A DNA stretch of 64,000 bases from Xanthomonas sp. Leaf148 (GCF_001423585.1 NZ_LMOP01000001.1:186001-250000); one strand, 5' to 3'. Shown: positions 27,776 through 38,570, numbered from the stretch's first letter. The notes: a model not told the origin generated them from the sequence alone. Numbers and translations are program-made.

Positions 27776-28022
27776 TTCACGATCAACTGCAAGCTCGTGC
27801 AGCCCTAAGCACGATCAGCTGCAAGCTCGCGATGTCGTGCCGCAGATGTGCCGGCTGACTACCTGCAGCCATTGAAGTCACGATCCGCTGTAAGCCGATC
27901 AAGCCGAAACAGCAGTCGTACGCACGATGAGCCGCAAGTCTGCGGTGTCCTGAAGCAGAGGTACCGGCCGACTGTATGCAGCCATCGCAGTCACGATCTT
28001 GCAGAAGCCCGATGGTGCGATA
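27776..28022. repeat. Degenerate tandem repeat, unit about 113 bp
   Basis: Two imperfect units, 27809-27921 and 27922 to about 28022, each beginning GCACGAT(C/G)AGC(T/C)GCAAG and containing a GCAGCCAT...AGTCACGATC block, with a partial unit at 27776-27808. It fills the 515-base spacer (27677-28191) between the Mrr-fold gene and hutC, where I see no gene. Confidence 0.65.
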
Positions 28023-28191
28023 CACGGATTCCCCGGCCGACGACGCGCGGTATTTCGCGTCCGATCTGCAGCGTGATGGCAGCCGCCGATAAGCGCTGGT
28101 AACCATGCCTGCTACACGTCGCTATCGATCTCGCCACCATCAGCAACAGCACCGTTACCGACGTCTAACTCAAGCGTTCCAGCGCCAGCGC

Positions 28192-28929
28192 TCAGCGCAT
28201 TCCGGGCGCGAACCGCGCCACCAGATCGTACGAGCCACCCAGAAACAACTGGCGAACGTAGGTCACTGGTTGATCTCCACGCCAGGTGTGGCGGTCGATC
28301 ACCAGGCACGCCGCACCTTCGTTGACCTGCAGGCACTTGGCTTGCGCTGCGTCGACGCTGACCGCACTGATGCGGTGCTCGGCGCGCGTCCACGGCACGT
28401 TGCGCAATAGCCAGCTCCCGGGCGCCACATCGGTGAACGTCTGCGCCAACGCATCGGGCACGGTGGTCACATCGATCACGCGCTGCTCCAACGCGAACGG
28501 GCTGCCGTCTGCCAGATGCACGCTATCGAGCGCCAGCAGCTTGCCGGTGCTGCCCAACGCGCGCTCCTGCGGCACGCGCTGGCGCACGTTGCGCAGCCGG
28601 CGCGATAACAGCGAAAACGTGTAGAGATGACCGCGTGTGGTCATTTCCACTTCGATATCCGGGATCGAGAGCGCCACCTGCTCCAGATGCGGATGCGGCC
28701 GGGCGACGAACGAGCCAGTGCGGCGGCGGCGCTCGATCATGCCGGCATCGGCGAGCAGGCCGAGCACTTTGTTGACGGTCATGCGCGAGCAGCCGTACTG
28801 CGTCATCAACTCGTGTTCGGGCGGGATGCGATGGCCGGGCGGCCAGTCGCCGCTATGAATCCGTTGCTCGATATCCTGCCGGATGCGGTGATGCAAGGTA
28901 CCGGGCGCGGCGATGGGGGTAGCGGTCAA
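28192..28929 (-). CDS. hutC: Histidine utilisation repressor HutC
   Basis: 245 residues of the GntR/HutC family. Residues about 10-75 form the winged HTH (HRIRQDIEQRIHSGDWPPGH; ELMTQYGCSRMTVNKVLGLL; IERRRRTGSFVARP). Residues about 95-240 are the UTRA effector domain, which in HutC binds urocanate and releases DNA. Its gene is the second of the leftward hutF-hutC unit, 42 bp after hutF. The operator-like TGTATATACA in the hutF-hutI gap implies that it represses both arms, including its own expression. Confidence 0.94.
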   Translation of the reverse strand: MTATPIAAPGTLHHRIRQDIEQRIHSGDWPPGHRIPPEHELMTQYGCSRMTVNKVLGLLADAGMIERRRRTGSFVARPHPHLEQVALSIPDIEVEMTTRGHLYTFSLLSRRLRNVRQRVPQERALGSTGKLLALDSVHLADGSPFALEQRVIDVTTVPDALAQTFTDVAPGSWLLRNVPWTRAEHRISAVSVDAAQAKCLQVNEGAACLVIDRHTWRGDQPVTYVRQLFLGGSYDLVARFAPGMR

Positions 28930-28971
28930 AGCTGCGGTCTCCGGTCAGACCTGCATTGTGCGCGCATCGGC

Positions 28972-30342
28972 TCAATTGCCGAGCACTGTTCGCAAGACTC
29001 CGGCAAAACGCGAGGCAATGCGTGCGCGATCGACATGCTGCCCATCGCACACCACATGGCGCCCGCCACGCCAGACGTGCCGCACGGCAGTGGCGCGTGC
29101 GGCAAACAGCCAACTGTCCAGCACTGCGTTGTCGCTGCGTGCGAGCAAGGCCGGATGGTTGGTATCCAGTTCCACCAGATCGGCTACGGCGCCGACCCGG
29201 ATTCCGTGCTGCGCGACACCCAGCGCCTGCGCCGCGCCGTCGCCCGCCCTTTCGTACAACCAGCGCCCGCTCGAAACGTCGGCAGGCGCCAGCACATTGC
29301 GCGCCTGCAGGCGCAGCCGCTGGCCGTATTCGAGCAGGCGCAGTTCTTCGGCCGCATCGATCAGCACGTTCGAATCCGAACCCACGCCAAAGCGCCCGCC
29401 AGCCGCAGCGAATGCCTGCATCGGGAACAGCCCGTCGCCCAGATTGGCTTCGGTGATCGGGCACAACCCGACCACCGCGCCACTGTCGGCAATCGCCCGC
29501 AGCTCGCTGGCATCTACATGCGTGGCGTGCACCAGACACCAGCGCGCCGCCACCGGTGCGTTGGCTAGCAGCCATTGCACCGGACGCTGGCCCGACCAGG
29601 CCAGGCAGGCGTCGACTTCGCGCTGCTGCTCGGCGATATGGATATGGATGGGGCCATCGGTGAGCGGCACCAGCGCCGCCAGTTGCTGCGGCGTGACCGC
29701 GCGCAAACTGTGCGGCGCCAGCCCGAGCACGGCATCCGGCAACGTCTTGAGACTGTGCCTGCAGTCCTCGAGCAGGCGCGCAAACCCATCGATGTCGTGG
29801 ATCAGGCGCTTTTGCGCGGCGCTCGGTGCAGCCCCGCCGAAATCCGAGTGCGCGTAGAACACCGGCAACAAGGTCAACCCGATGCCGGTACTGGCGGCCG
29901 CAGCGGCGATGCGCTCGGACATCTCACCGGCATGCGCGTACGGCACACCGCTGACGGTGTGGTGCAGATAATGAAATTCGCCAACGCGGGTGAAGCCGCT
30001 CTCCAGCATTTCCACATACGCCTGCTCGGCGATTGCCTGCAGGCTGTCCGGGTCCAGCCGGTCGACGAAGCGGTACATCAGCTCGCGCCAGCTCCAGAAA
30101 CTGTCGCCGCTGCGTCCGCCCACTTCGGTCAGGCCGGCCATACCGCGCTGAAACGCATGGCTGTGCAGGTTGCCCAGGCCAGGCACCAGCACCTCGGCAC
30201 GCGTATCGGTGGCGGCGGCGGCCGCATCGGTCTGCACGGTGGCGATGCGCCCCTGCTCCAGCGTGATCCGCACACCGTCCGCCCAGCCACTCGGCAACAG
30301 GGCCCGCGCTGCCCACAACGCTTGTACCGGTTGATCTGCCAC
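28972..30342 (-). CDS. hutF: Formimidoylglutamate deiminase
   Basis: 456 residues. Amidohydrolase that converts N-formimino-glutamate to N-formylglutamate and ammonia in the five-step hut pathway. Metal-site motifs: [40 protein letters not shown] and GVGSDSN. The GTG at 30342 ([20 protein letters not shown]) is preceded by GAGGG at a good distance, so it is preferred to the much longer open frame. Together with HutG it means this organism uses the deiminase route rather than one-step HutE/formiminoglutamase. Confidence 0.95.
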   Translation of the reverse strand: MADQPVQALWAARALLPSGWADGVRITLEQGRIATVQTDAAAAATDTRAEVLVPGLGNLHSHAFQRGMAGLTEVGGRSGDSFWSWRELMYRFVDRLDPDSLQAIAEQAYVEMLESGFTRVGEFHYLHHTVSGVPYAHAGEMSERIAAAAASTGIGLTLLPVFYAHSDFGGAAPSAAQKRLIHDIDGFARLLEDCRHSLKTLPDAVLGLAPHSLRAVTPQQLAALVPLTDGPIHIHIAEQQREVDACLAWSGQRPVQWLLANAPVAARWCLVHATHVDASELRAIADSGAVVGLCPITEANLGDGLFPMQAFAAAGGRFGVGSDSNVLIDAAEELRLLEYGQRLRLQARNVLAPADVSSGRWLYERAGDGAAQALGVAQHGIRVGAVADLVELDTNHPALLARSDNAVLDSWLFAARATAVRHVWRGGRHVVCDGQHVDRARIASRFAGVLRTVLGN

Positions 30343-30368
30343 TGGACACCCTCGATTGACGAATCTAT

Positions 30369-30378
30369 TGTATATACA
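30369..30378. promoter_or_regulatory. Candidate HutC operator
   Basis: TGTATATACA, a perfect 10-bp palindrome in the 60-bp gap between the divergent hutF and hutI starts. HutC-type GntR repressors bind this type of sequence in pseudomonads and enterics. A single site could control both promoters. Confidence 0.7.
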
Positions 30379-30402
30379 TATCAGACACCACGAGCCTGCG
30401 CC

Positions 30403-31608
30403 ATGCATTGCGACGTTCTCTGGCACAACGCGCAGCTGATGACCCTGGACGCCGCCGACGGCGGGCTGGGCATCGTGACCGATGGCATGATCGCCTGTCG
30501 GGACGGCCGCATCGTGTATGCCGGCCCGGCAGCGCAGGCACCGACGTTCGAAGCCGACCTTACATATGATTGCCAGCGGCGCTGGATCAGCCCGGGCCTG
30601 ATCGATTGCCACACCCATCTGGTGTATGCGGGCAATCGCGCCAACGAATTCGAACAACGCCTGCGCGGCGCCAGCTATGCGCACATCGCCGCGGCCGGTG
30701 GCGGCATCGTGGCGACCGTGCGCGCCACCCGCGCCGCAGACGATGCCGCGTTGCTCGCCGCCAGCCTGCCGCGCCTGGATGCCATGCTCGCCGAGGGCGT
30801 GACCACGCTGGAAATCAAATCCGGCTACGGGCTCACGCTGGAGGACGAAACCAAGCAACTGCGCGTGGCGCGCCAGCTCGCAACCCTGCGTCAGGTGGAA
30901 GTGGTGCCGACCTTTCTCGGCGCGCATGCGGTCCCTCCGGGGAGCGATGCGCAGCAGTACATCGATGCGGTCTGCACGCAGATGATTCCGGCAATTGCAT
31001 CGCAGGGGCTTGCCGAAGCGGTGGACGTCTTCTGCGAACACCTGGCGTTTTCGCCGGCGCAGGCCGAACAGGTGTTCGTCGCCGCGCAGGCACAGGGCTT
31101 GCGCGTCAAGATCCATGCCGAGCAATTGAGCAACCAGCACGGCGCGGCACTGGCGGCGCGCCATGGTGCGTTGTCGGCCGACCATATCGAGTACCTGGAC
31201 CAGGCCGGCGTCGATGCGATGGCCAGCGCCGGCACCGTGGCGGTGTTGCTGCCCGGCGCGTTTTATTTCACCCGCGATACCCAGCTGCCGCCGATCGATG
31301 CGCTGCGCGCGGCCGGTGTGCCGCTGGCGTTGGCCACCGATTGCAACCCAGGTACTTCACCGCTGACCAGCCCGTTGCTGGCGATGAACATGGCGGCCAC
31401 GTTGTTCCGCATGACGGTGGACGAATGCATCGCCGGATTCACCCGCGAAGCGGCGCGTGCGCTGGGCCGCAGTGCGCGACTTGGCCGGCTGCGCGCCGGC
31501 ATGGACTGCGACCTGGCGATCTGGGACATCGACGCGCCGGCCGACCTGGTCTATCGCATGGGCTTCAACCCTCTTCATGCCCGCATCTGGCGCGGGCATT
31601 CGACCTGA
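30403..31608 (+). CDS. hutI: Imidazolonepropionase
   Basis: 401 residues from [16 protein letters not shown]. Metal-dependent amidohydrolase that opens 4-imidazolone-5-propionate to N-formimino-glutamate. Motifs: [20 protein letters not shown] (first two His ligands), [25 protein letters not shown], and [10 protein letters not shown] with the Asp ligand. Frames run open upstream through the control region, but the ATG at 30403 is the family start. First gene of the rightward hutIHGU operon. Confidence 0.96.
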   Translation: MHCDVLWHNAQLMTLDAADGGLGIVTDGMIACRDGRIVYAGPAAQAPTFEADLTYDCQRRWISPGLIDCHTHLVYAGNRANEFEQRLRGASYAHIAAAGGGIVATVRATRAADDAALLAASLPRLDAMLAEGVTTLEIKSGYGLTLEDETKQLRVARQLATLRQVEVVPTFLGAHAVPPGSDAQQYIDAVCTQMIPAIASQGLAEAVDVFCEHLAFSPAQAEQVFVAAQAQGLRVKIHAEQLSNQHGAALAARHGALSADHIEYLDQAGVDAMASAGTVAVLLPGAFYFTRDTQLPPIDALRAAGVPLALATDCNPGTSPLTSPLLAMNMAATLFRMTVDECIAGFTREAARALGRSARLGRLRAGMDCDLAIWDIDAPADLVYRMGFNPLHARIWRGHST

Positions 31609-31625
31609 TCGACTCTGGAGTTGTC

Positions 31626-33167
31626 ATGAGTGCTTCTGTTGTCTTGCAACCCGGCCAGGTAACGCTGGCGCAATGGCGTGCGCTGTATCGCGGCGCCGAT
31701 GTGGCGCTGGACGCTGCCTGTGCGGCCGCAGTGCTGCGCAGCGCGCAGACGGTGGAGGCGATCGTCGCGCGCGGCGAGCCGGTCTATGGGGTCAACACCG
31801 GCTTCGGCAAGCTGGCCAGCGTGCGCATCGAGCGCGAAGACCTGCAAACCCTGCAGCGCAATATCGTGTTGTCGCATGCGGCCGGCGTCGGCGAGCCCAC
31901 GCCGGTGCCGGTGGTGCGGCTGATGATGGCGCTCAAGCTCACCAGCCTTGCCCAGGGCGCTTCCGGCGTGCAACCGGGCACGCTGGCGTTGCTGGAAGCG
32001 ATGCTGCGTGCGGGCATCACGCCGGTGGTGCCGTGCCAGGGATCGGTCGGCGCCTCCGGCGATCTGGCACCGCTGTCGCATCTGGCCGCGGTGATGATCG
32101 GCGTTGGCGAAGCCTTCGTCGGCGACAAGCGCCTGCCAGCCGCGGACGCGCTCGCGCATGCGCAGTTGCAGCCACGCGTGCTCGGCGCAAAAGAAGGGTT
32201 GGCGCTGCTCAATGGCACGCAATTTTCCACTGCCTGCGCGCTGGCCGGCTTGTTCGAGATCGAAACCGTATTGCAGGCCGCCCTGGTGACCGGCGCGCTG
32301 TCGGTGGAAGCGGCAAAAGGCTCGGATACGCCGTTCGATGCCCGCATCCATGCGCTGCGCGGGCAACCGGGGCAGATTGCAACCGCTGCGGCGCTGCGGG
32401 CGTTGATGGCCAACTCGGCGATTCGCGAGTCGCATCGCCTCGGCGATGTGCGCATACAGGATCCGTATTGCCTGCGTTGCCAACCGCAGGTGATGGGCGC
32501 GGCGCTGGACATCATGCGGCAGGCCGCGCGCACGCTGGACATCGAAGCCAATGGCGTCACCGATAATCCGTTGGTCTTCAGCGATACCGGCGAGGCCTTG
32601 TCTGGCGGCAATTTCCACGCTGAGCCGGTAGCGTTTGCTGCCGACATGCTGGCGATGGCGGTGTGCGAAATCGGCTCGATCAGCGAACGCCGCACCGCGA
32701 TGCTGGTCGACCCGGCACTGTCTGGTCTGCCAGCGTTTCTCACACCTCGCCCGGGCCTCAATTCCGGCTTCATGATTCCGCAGGTCACCGCTGCGGCGTT
32801 GGTATCGGAAAACAAGCAGCGCGCGTATCCGGCCAGCGTCGATTCGATTCCGACCTCGGCCAATCAGGAAGATCATGTGTCGATGGCGGCGCACGGCGCG
32901 CGACGTCTGCTGGCCATGGCAGAAAATGCCGCGCACGTGATCGGCATCGAGTTGTTGGCAGCCGTGCAAGGCTGCGATTTCCATGCACCGCTGCGCTCCA
33001 GCACTGCGCTGGAAGCGGCACGCGCGCTGTTGCGTGCGCAGGTCGCAACGCTACAGGACGACCGCTACTTCCATCCCGACATGCTCGCTGCAAGCGCGCT
33101 GGTACGGTCAGGCGCCTTGGCCAACGCAGTGGCGATCGCACTGCCGGGTGTGGAGCAGGACGCATGA
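31626..33167 (+). CDS. hutH: Histidine ammonia-lyase
   Basis: 513 residues. First enzyme of histidine degradation: histidine to urocanate and ammonia. The MIO cofactor forms from the A-S-G of [15 protein letters not shown] (about residues 139-153). Other family blocks: [64 protein letters not shown] at 31626 with GGAG upstream, 17 bp after hutI. Its product urocanate is also the inducer sensed by HutC. Confidence 0.97.
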   Translation: MSASVVLQPGQVTLAQWRALYRGADVALDAACAAAVLRSAQTVEAIVARGEPVYGVNTGFGKLASVRIEREDLQTLQRNIVLSHAAGVGEPTPVPVVRLMMALKLTSLAQGASGVQPGTLALLEAMLRAGITPVVPCQGSVGASGDLAPLSHLAAVMIGVGEAFVGDKRLPAADALAHAQLQPRVLGAKEGLALLNGTQFSTACALAGLFEIETVLQAALVTGALSVEAAKGSDTPFDARIHALRGQPGQIATAAALRALMANSAIRESHRLGDVRIQDPYCLRCQPQVMGAALDIMRQAARTLDIEANGVTDNPLVFSDTGEALSGGNFHAEPVAFAADMLAMAVCEIGSISERRTAMLVDPALSGLPAFLTPRPGLNSGFMIPQVTAAALVSENKQRAYPASVDSIPTSANQEDHVSMAAHGARRLLAMAENAAHVIGIELLAAVQGCDFHAPLRSSTALEAARALLRAQVATLQDDRYFHPDMLAASALVRSGALANAVAIALPGVEQDA

Positions 33168-33339
33168 CGCGGCGGGTTGCACATCCCCTGCGCAGCGCCA
33201 TGACGCCGCGCGGTGCATGGGCTGGTAGCGCGGCATATGCACGCGAGACGGCTGCGTCGTTCACTCAGCACCATGACGATCTTTATGCGTATCGCTGGCA
33301 TAGCTTGCTCGCTGCTACGCGCGCGAAAGGAGCGCAGCG

Positions 33340-34197
33340 ATGAACACCCTGCCCGATTGGTTGGAAGTGCATCGCGGCGACGCACCGTTGCTTGTCAGCT
33401 TCCCGCACACTGGCACCGAGCTGCCCGACACGGTGGCCGACCAGTTCGTGTCGCCGTGGCTGGCGCGCCGCGACGCCGATTGGTGGGTGCACCAGGTCTA
33501 CGACTTCGCACAGTCGCTGGGTGCCACCACGGTGCGCACCGCCATCTCGCGCTCGGTCGTCGACGTCAACCGCGACCCGAGCGGCGTTTCGCTGTATCCG
33601 GGCCAGAACACCACCGGCCTGTGTCCGTTGACCACCTTCGACAATCAGCCGCTGTATGCCGATGGGCAGGCGCCGGATCAGGCGCAGATCGATCTGCGCC
33701 GCACGCACTGGTTCGACCCGTATCACGCCGCACTCGCCGCCGAGATTGCGCGCCTGCGTCAGCAACACGCAACCATCGTGGTGTACGACGCGCATTCGAT
33801 CCGCTCTTTCATCCCGCACCTGTTCGACGGTGAGTTGCCGCAGTTCAACATCGGCAGCAACGACGATCGCAGCTGCGATCCGGCCCTGGCCGACGCCGTC
33901 GAACAGCTGTGCCGCAGCAGTGGCTCCAGCACCGTGCGCAACGGGCGCTTCAAGGGCGGCTGGATCACCCGCCACTACGCGCAACCCGACCAGGGCGTGC
34001 ACACCCTGCAGATGGAACTGGCCTGCCGCGGCTACATGCGCGAGCCGGACACCATCACCCCCGACAACTGGCCTACGCCGTGGCAGCCGGTGCACGCCGC
34101 CGCGTTACGCGCAGTGCTGCGGCATGTGCTGCTGGCCTGCCTGCAGTTCGCCACTGCGCCCTTATCCGACACCACGCCGCACGCGGCCAACCGTTGA
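33340..34197 (+). CDS. hutG: N-formylglutamate amidohydrolase
   Basis: 285 residues. Zinc hydrolase that releases formate and glutamate from N-formylglutamate, the last hut step. Visible motifs: [46 protein letters not shown] with likely zinc ligands, and [18 protein letters not shown] shortly before the ATG at 33340. It is set off from hutH by 172 bp in which I see nothing and is followed by hutU after 16 bp. Confidence 0.95.
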   Translation: MNTLPDWLEVHRGDAPLLVSFPHTGTELPDTVADQFVSPWLARRDADWWVHQVYDFAQSLGATTVRTAISRSVVDVNRDPSGVSLYPGQNTTGLCPLTTFDNQPLYADGQAPDQAQIDLRRTHWFDPYHAALAAEIARLRQQHATIVVYDAHSIRSFIPHLFDGELPQFNIGSNDDRSCDPALADAVEQLCRSSGSSTVRNGRFKGGWITRHYAQPDQGVHTLQMELACRGYMREPDTITPDNWPTPWQPVHAAALRAVLRHVLLACLQFATAPLSDTTPHAANR

Positions 34198-34213
34198 TTG
34201 CAAGGAACCCGGC

Positions 34214-35881
34214 ATGACCCGTCACGATGCAACCCGCGTCATCCGCGCCGCCACCGGCACCACGCTCACCGCCAAGAGCTGGCTCACCGAAGCGCCGCTG
34301 CGCATGTTGATGAACAACCTGGACCCGGATGTAGCCGAGCGCCCGCAGGAACTGGTGGTGTATGGCGGCATCGGCCGTGCCGCGCGCGACTGGGAATCCT
34401 TCGATGCGATCGTCGCCGCACTCACTCGGCTGGACGACGACCAAACCTTGCTGGTGCAATCTGGCAAGCCGGTCGGCGTGTTCCGCACCCATGTCGACGC
34501 ACCGCGCGTACTGATCGCCAATTCCAATCTGGTGCCGCGCTGGGCCACCTGGGACCACTTCAACGAACTCGATAAAAAGGGTCTGGCGATGTATGGCCAG
34601 ATGACCGCCGGCAGCTGGATCTACATCGGCGCGCAAGGCATCGTGCAAGGCACCTACGAAACCTTCGTGGAGATGGGCCGCCAGCATTACGGCGGCAGCC
34701 TGGCCGGCAAGTGGCTGTTCACCGGCGGCCTTGGCGGCATGGGTGGCGCGCAGCCGCTGGCCGCGGTGATGGCCGGCGCCTCGTGCCTGGCGGTGGAGTG
34801 CCGCCGTTCCAGCATCGACATGCGCCTGCGCACCGGCTATCTGGACACCTGGACCGACTCGCTGGACGAAGCGCTGCGCCTGATCGAGGAATCCTGCACG
34901 GCGAAGAAGCCGCTGTCGGTCGGCCTGCTCGGCAATGTCGCCGACGTGCTGGACGAACTGCTGCTACGCGGGATCAAGCCAGACCTGCTGACCGACCAGA
35001 CCTCCGCGCACGACCCGGTCAACGGCTATTTGCCGCAGGGCTGGAGCGTGGAAGAGTGGGACGCAAAACGCGAGAGCGCGCCCAAGGAAGTAGAAGCCGC
35101 CGCACGCGAGGCAATGGCCAACCACATCCGCGCCATGCTCACCTTCCACGCGCTCGGCGTGCCCACCGTGGACTACGGCAATAACCTGCGCCAGATGGCG
35201 CTGGAGCAAGGCGTGTCCGACGCGTTCGACTTCCCCGGCTTCGTGCCCGCCTACATCCGCCCGCTGTTCTGCCGCGGTATCGGCCCGTTCCGCTGGGTCG
35301 CGCTCAGCGGCGACCCGGAAGACATCGCCAAGACCGATGCCAAGGTGAAGGAATTGATTCCTGACGATGCGCATCTGCATCGCTGGCTGGACATGGCCGC
35401 CGAAAAAATCGCTTTCCAGGGCCTTCCCGCGCGCATCTGCTGGGTCGGTCTGGGCGACCGCCACCGGCTCGGCCTGGCCTTCAACGCGATGGTGCGCAGC
35501 GGTGAGTTGAAAGCCCCGGTGGTGATCGGCCGCGACCATCTGGATTCGGGCAGCGTCGCCTCGCCGAACCGCGAAACCGAAGCCATGGCCGACGGCTCCG
35601 ATGCGGTGTCCGACTGGCCGTTGCTCAATGCGCTGCTCAATACCGCCAGCGGCGCAACCTGGGTCTCGCTGCACCACGGCGGCGGCGTTGGCATGGGCTT
35701 CTCGCAACACGCCGGCATGGTCATCGTCTGCGACGGCAGCGACGCAGCCGACAAGCGCATCGAACGCGTGCTCTGGAACGATCCCGCCACCGGCGTGATG
35801 CGCCACGCCGATGCCGGGTATGCGATCGCAACCGAGTGCGCGCGTGAGAAAGGATTGGATTTACCGGCAATTCTGATCTGA
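34214..35881 (+). CDS. hutU: Urocanate hydratase
   Basis: 555 residues. NAD-dependent urocanase that converts urocanate to imidazolonepropionate. Blocks: CGI-like [52 protein letters not shown] (dinucleotide loop); the NAD-site Cys within [20 protein letters not shown]; and [19 protein letters not shown]. Length equals the family norm. AAGGA nine bases before the ATG at 34214. Last gene of the operon. Confidence 0.97.
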   Translation: MTRHDATRVIRAATGTTLTAKSWLTEAPLRMLMNNLDPDVAERPQELVVYGGIGRAARDWESFDAIVAALTRLDDDQTLLVQSGKPVGVFRTHVDAPRVLIANSNLVPRWATWDHFNELDKKGLAMYGQMTAGSWIYIGAQGIVQGTYETFVEMGRQHYGGSLAGKWLFTGGLGGMGGAQPLAAVMAGASCLAVECRRSSIDMRLRTGYLDTWTDSLDEALRLIEESCTAKKPLSVGLLGNVADVLDELLLRGIKPDLLTDQTSAHDPVNGYLPQGWSVEEWDAKRESAPKEVEAAAREAMANHIRAMLTFHALGVPTVDYGNNLRQMALEQGVSDAFDFPGFVPAYIRPLFCRGIGPFRWVALSGDPEDIAKTDAKVKELIPDDAHLHRWLDMAAEKIAFQGLPARICWVGLGDRHRLGLAFNAMVRSGELKAPVVIGRDHLDSGSVASPNRETEAMADGSDAVSDWPLLNALLNTASGATWVSLHHGGGVGMGFSQHAGMVIVCDGSDAADKRIERVLWNDPATGVMRHADAGYAIATECAREKGLDLPAILI

Positions 35882-36185
35882 AATTGCACGACCAAGGGAG
35901 TGCGGCGTGCTGATTGGGCGAATGCACGCGTTAGAAACCGAATGCGCCTGCCACCCTGTGGCGGCGCCAGCGCTCGAGCCTGCATGCCACATCTGCATAT
36001 CCCGGCTCCGGTCTCCTGTGCGGAACGGCTTCCCAAGCTAGCAGCGTTCGGCGCCCTTCACTCCGCACGTTGATGGAAGCTTGCATGTCGTGCATGCAGC
36101 GCCCTGGCTGACACGGGGCGATCTTGCATTCATTGATCAGCTGCCAATTTCGCCCTGCGCCGCCGGTGTTCAGCTCGACACATAT

Positions 36186-36201
36186 AGTGACTTCTGTCAC
36201 G
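36186..36201. promoter_or_regulatory. Candidate CRP/Clp binding site
   Basis: AGTGACTTCTGTCACG: GTGA and TCAC half-sites with a 6-base spacer, the CRP-type palindrome. In Xanthomonas the homologue Clp, inhibited by cyclic di-GMP, uses such sites. It lies 175 bp before the acyltransferase ATG. Confidence 0.45.
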
Positions 36202-36239
36202 ATTGATACAGAGCTGAAATGAAGCGATGACGCGCAATG

Positions 36240-36346
36240 CGCCGATAGGCTAGGCTTGCAGCTGGTCAGATGCTGGGGGGAGGCTCTGACCATGGCAACT
36301 TCGCATCACACAGCAACATCGCGCCAGTTCAGGCGCGGGGTTTTTT
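36240..36346 (+). ncRNA. Candidate small RNA or attenuated leader
   Basis: A possible promoter (TGACGC at 36228, 17 bases, TAGGCT at 36251) is followed by a stem TGGTCAG/CTGACCA (36263-36269, 36286-36292) with a G-rich loop, and then a terminator ending in six Ts at 36346. This would give a transcript of about 85-105 nt that ends 30 bases before the acyltransferase ATG. Either a free sRNA or a riboswitch/attenuator leader; it matches no family I recognise. Confidence 0.4.
36320..36346 (+). terminator. Intrinsic terminator just upstream of a start codon
   Basis: CGCGCC-AGTTCA-GGCGCG followed by GGGTTTTTT. A strong rho-independent terminator located 30 bases before the next gene's ATG rather than after a gene. 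Confidence 0.8.
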
Positions 36347-36375
36347 CGCATGGATCACACTGAGAGCCCCCCCTC

Positions 36376-37479
36376 ATGCAGCAGGAACAGCGCATCGATT
36401 CGTTGACCGGTATTCGCGGCCTTGCCGCCTTGCTGGTGGTCTACGCACATCTGGCTGAAGAAAAATTCTTCGCCGACACCCACCTTTATCCCGGTGAGAT
36501 GGGCGTCATGGTGTTCTTTACCTTGAGCGGATTTTTGATGGCGTTTCTTTATGGCGAAAAAGAAGCCAGTTACGGCTCGGTGGCCCGTTATGCGATTTCG
36601 AGATTCTCGCGCATTGCACCGGCATATCTCACTGTTGTGCTGGCTTCGTACCTGATCTACAACCTGATCGACCCGCAGTTTGTGTATTCCATCAGCCACA
36701 GCAACCTGCTCCGTCACCTTTTGTTTTCAGGCAATGTCTCCGCGCTATGGAGCATTCCGCCGGAAGTTCAGTTCTACGTGATCTTCGTCGGCATCTGGTT
36801 CTCGTTGCGTGCTTTCCACAACAAGAACAATGTTGCTTTAATGGTGGCGGTGCTCGGCACCATCATGGTGCTTATCACCTATCGACAGGAACTTCCCGGT
36901 ACGTTTGTCGGATCGAAAATTCATTATTTTCTGGCAGGCGTGGTGTCTGGGCTGATACGCAGCCGCGTGAGTGCAAGTGGCAACATGACCACGCTCGCAA
37001 TCCTGCAGGCAGCAGTGATCGGACTGATATCGCTGGTGATCCTCGGTGTGATCGATGTGGATTTGGGCTCCAAACGCGAACTCTATCTCACGCTCGAAAC
37101 GGCAGGTTTCTCCGGCATCTTTGTCTTCCTGTTCTCCTTCGATACCGGCCTCAGCAAGCGTCTGCTCGGCAACCGCTTCATGATGCTAAGCGGCGAATGC
37201 AGCTTTTCGATGTACCTGCTGAACATTCCGATCATCTATGCCGCGCTGGCGGTTATGGATGGCGTGCCACCGAGGCCGGTCCTGGCGGTACCCATCATTG
37301 CGATCACGATCGCTGCGGCATGGGCCATGTATCGACTGGTCGAAATGCCCGGGAACACCTTGCTGCGCCGGCTGGGCACTCGCCTGCTGCTGCGCCCCGC
37401 GTCCGCGCCAGTGCTGCCGCCTAATCCTCCCACGACACTGGCAACACGGGCGTCGCCTGGTACATCCACGCAGTCCTGA
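36376..37479 (+). CDS. Membrane O-acyltransferase (acyltransferase 3 family)
   Basis: 367 residues with about ten membrane helices. The start RIDSLTGIRGLAALLVVYAH carries the family's R-G-L-A and catalytic-type His; GVMVFFTLSGFLMAFLYGEK and RFSRIAPAYLTVV (the RxxR-like basic motif) follow. Such integral-membrane enzymes move acetyl or succinyl groups to surface polysaccharides or periplasmic glycans. The substrate cannot be told from the sequence, and no glycan cluster adjoins it. The leader holds a terminator and a Clp-like site, so expression is probably conditional. The C-terminal 40 residues are Pro/Thr-rich. Confidence 0.85.
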   Translation: MQQEQRIDSLTGIRGLAALLVVYAHLAEEKFFADTHLYPGEMGVMVFFTLSGFLMAFLYGEKEASYGSVARYAISRFSRIAPAYLTVVLASYLIYNLIDPQFVYSISHSNLLRHLLFSGNVSALWSIPPEVQFYVIFVGIWFSLRAFHNKNNVALMVAVLGTIMVLITYRQELPGTFVGSKIHYFLAGVVSGLIRSRVSASGNMTTLAILQAAVIGLISLVILGVIDVDLGSKRELYLTLETAGFSGIFVFLFSFDTGLSKRLLGNRFMMLSGECSFSMYLLNIPIIYAALAVMDGVPPRPVLAVPIIAITIAAAWAMYRLVEMPGNTLLRRLGTRLLLRPASAPVLPPNPPTTLATRASPGTSTQS

Positions 37480-37792
37480 CACTCGCCCCTGTTTGCCGAC
37501 CTACGACGTACGCCTCCTGATCGGAGGCGTTTACGTTTAGAGCGGCTGACAAACGACGGCGTTACCAGATCTCGGGCACAGCCAGTGCCCGGAAGGGGCA
37601 TATCCCTTCCGTCTACCGCGGTTGCGTTGCGCCCTCCACATCTGCCTGACAGCCGCCCGCCAGGTGGTAGCGCTGACAACCGACGCGGCCAGATGGTGGC
37701 AATTGGGGCAATGAACCGGTTGTCTGTCCACGATTGCCCTCAAGAACATCGTTGCCAAGCCGACAAGGTATGCAACGTTTCGAGGAATCCTC
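37480..37792. other. Spacer after the acyltransferase
   Basis: Holds the terminator at 37510-37536; otherwise GC-rich DNA with no gene seen. Confidence 0.5.
37510..37536 (+). terminator. Terminator-like hairpin
   Basis: ACGCCTCC-TGATC-GGAGGCGT, 7-8 bp stem, followed by TTACGTTT. Short broken T-run, so moderate confidence. Confidence 0.55.
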
Positions 37793-38533
37793 ATGGGCAT
37801 CCTGATCTACCTGGTGCCTGCCTTCGCACTCTGGGCGCTCATCGCCACGGGTCTGGCGTTCGTGCGTGGGCGCCAGCTCAATGCCGAGTACGGGCAGCAC
37901 GCCAGTACACAGGACAGTCTTGCGCGCTATCAGGCGGCGCTGTCGCAGCTCAAGGCACGCGCCGCAGCTACTACGCTGGAGCTGGAATCGCTGCAGCGCA
38001 GCTACACCGTGCTCAAGCAGTCGCTGGAGCAGCATGAACAAAACGCCGTAGAACAGCAGCGCCCAGAGGTACCCGAGCAAGTGATTCCGATGGTCATGGT
38101 GCAGCGCCTGGATATCGCCAACGAGATCGGCACGCTGTTTGCCCATGTCGCCCGTGTGGCACGCAGCCTGCGTCGCTACAGCGCCTATAGCCGCGGTCAC
38201 AATGCGCCCGAGCCCAGCACGGCACGCTACGACCTGCATTGGCTAGCCGACTGCCTGCATAGCTTCGACCAGGTGGGTCACGCGTTGGTGCGCGGCAATA
38301 TCGCGGCATTGATTACCGCCTGCCAGGATCTGCTGTCGATGTACGAGCACTATCTGAAGGACGGCTCCGGCTATAACAGCCGCGACACCTTCCAGCGCCT
38401 GAGCAGCGATGTGCCGCTGTCGGAGGCTACCGACGCCATCCGCTCGATCATCGTCAAGGCGACGCTGGCGCAGGATGTGCAGGACGCGGTGCAGGACGAT
38501 GCGGTGGCCGTGGCGGTGGCAGCGGAGCAGTGA
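37793..38533 (+). CDS. Membrane-anchored coiled-coil protein, unknown function
   Basis: 246 residues. An N-terminal helix (ILIYLVPAFALWALIATGLA) is followed by a coiled coil (about 38-90: ARYQAALSQLKARAAATTLE, LESLQRSYTVLKQSLEQHEQ), then a helical domain (RLDIANEIGTLFAHVARVAR; DLHWLADCLHSFDQVGHALV; LISACQ-like LITACQDLLSMYEHYLKD). No family recognised. Start set by ATG at 37793 preceded by AGGAAT. The terminator at 38652-38685 closes it. Confidence 0.75.
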   Translation: MGILIYLVPAFALWALIATGLAFVRGRQLNAEYGQHASTQDSLARYQAALSQLKARAAATTLELESLQRSYTVLKQSLEQHEQNAVEQQRPEVPEQVIPMVMVQRLDIANEIGTLFAHVARVARSLRRYSAYSRGHNAPEPSTARYDLHWLADCLHSFDQVGHALVRGNIAALITACQDLLSMYEHYLKDGSGYNSRDTFQRLSSDVPLSEATDAIRSIIVKATLAQDVQDAVQDDAVAVAVAAEQ

Positions 38534-38535
38534 TT

Positions 38536-38570
38536 CGGGAATCGGGAATCGGGAATCGGGAATCGGGAAT
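38536..38570. repeat. Five copies of the heptamer CGGGAAT
   Basis: Perfect 7-bp tandem array right after the stop codon of the coiled-coil gene. Related GGGAATC tracts occur at 57483-57513 and, more degenerate, near 14976-15005. Confidence 0.9.

Larger units (their letters stand above)
35882..36375. other. Spacer and leader upstream of the acyltransferase
   Basis: About 490 bases with no gene. The left part shows nothing clear; the right part holds the Clp-like site, a stem-loop and a strong terminator, listed separately. Confidence 0.6.

Noticed and set aside
36263..36346. Cyclic di-GMP (GEMM), TPP or cobalamin riboswitch in the acyltransferase leader
   Set aside because: Checked by eye for conserved cores of these classes; none present. 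Left as an unclassified leader/sRNA.
38536..38570. CRISPR-like array
   Set aside because: Units are contiguous heptamers with no spacers, and no cas genes occur in the window.
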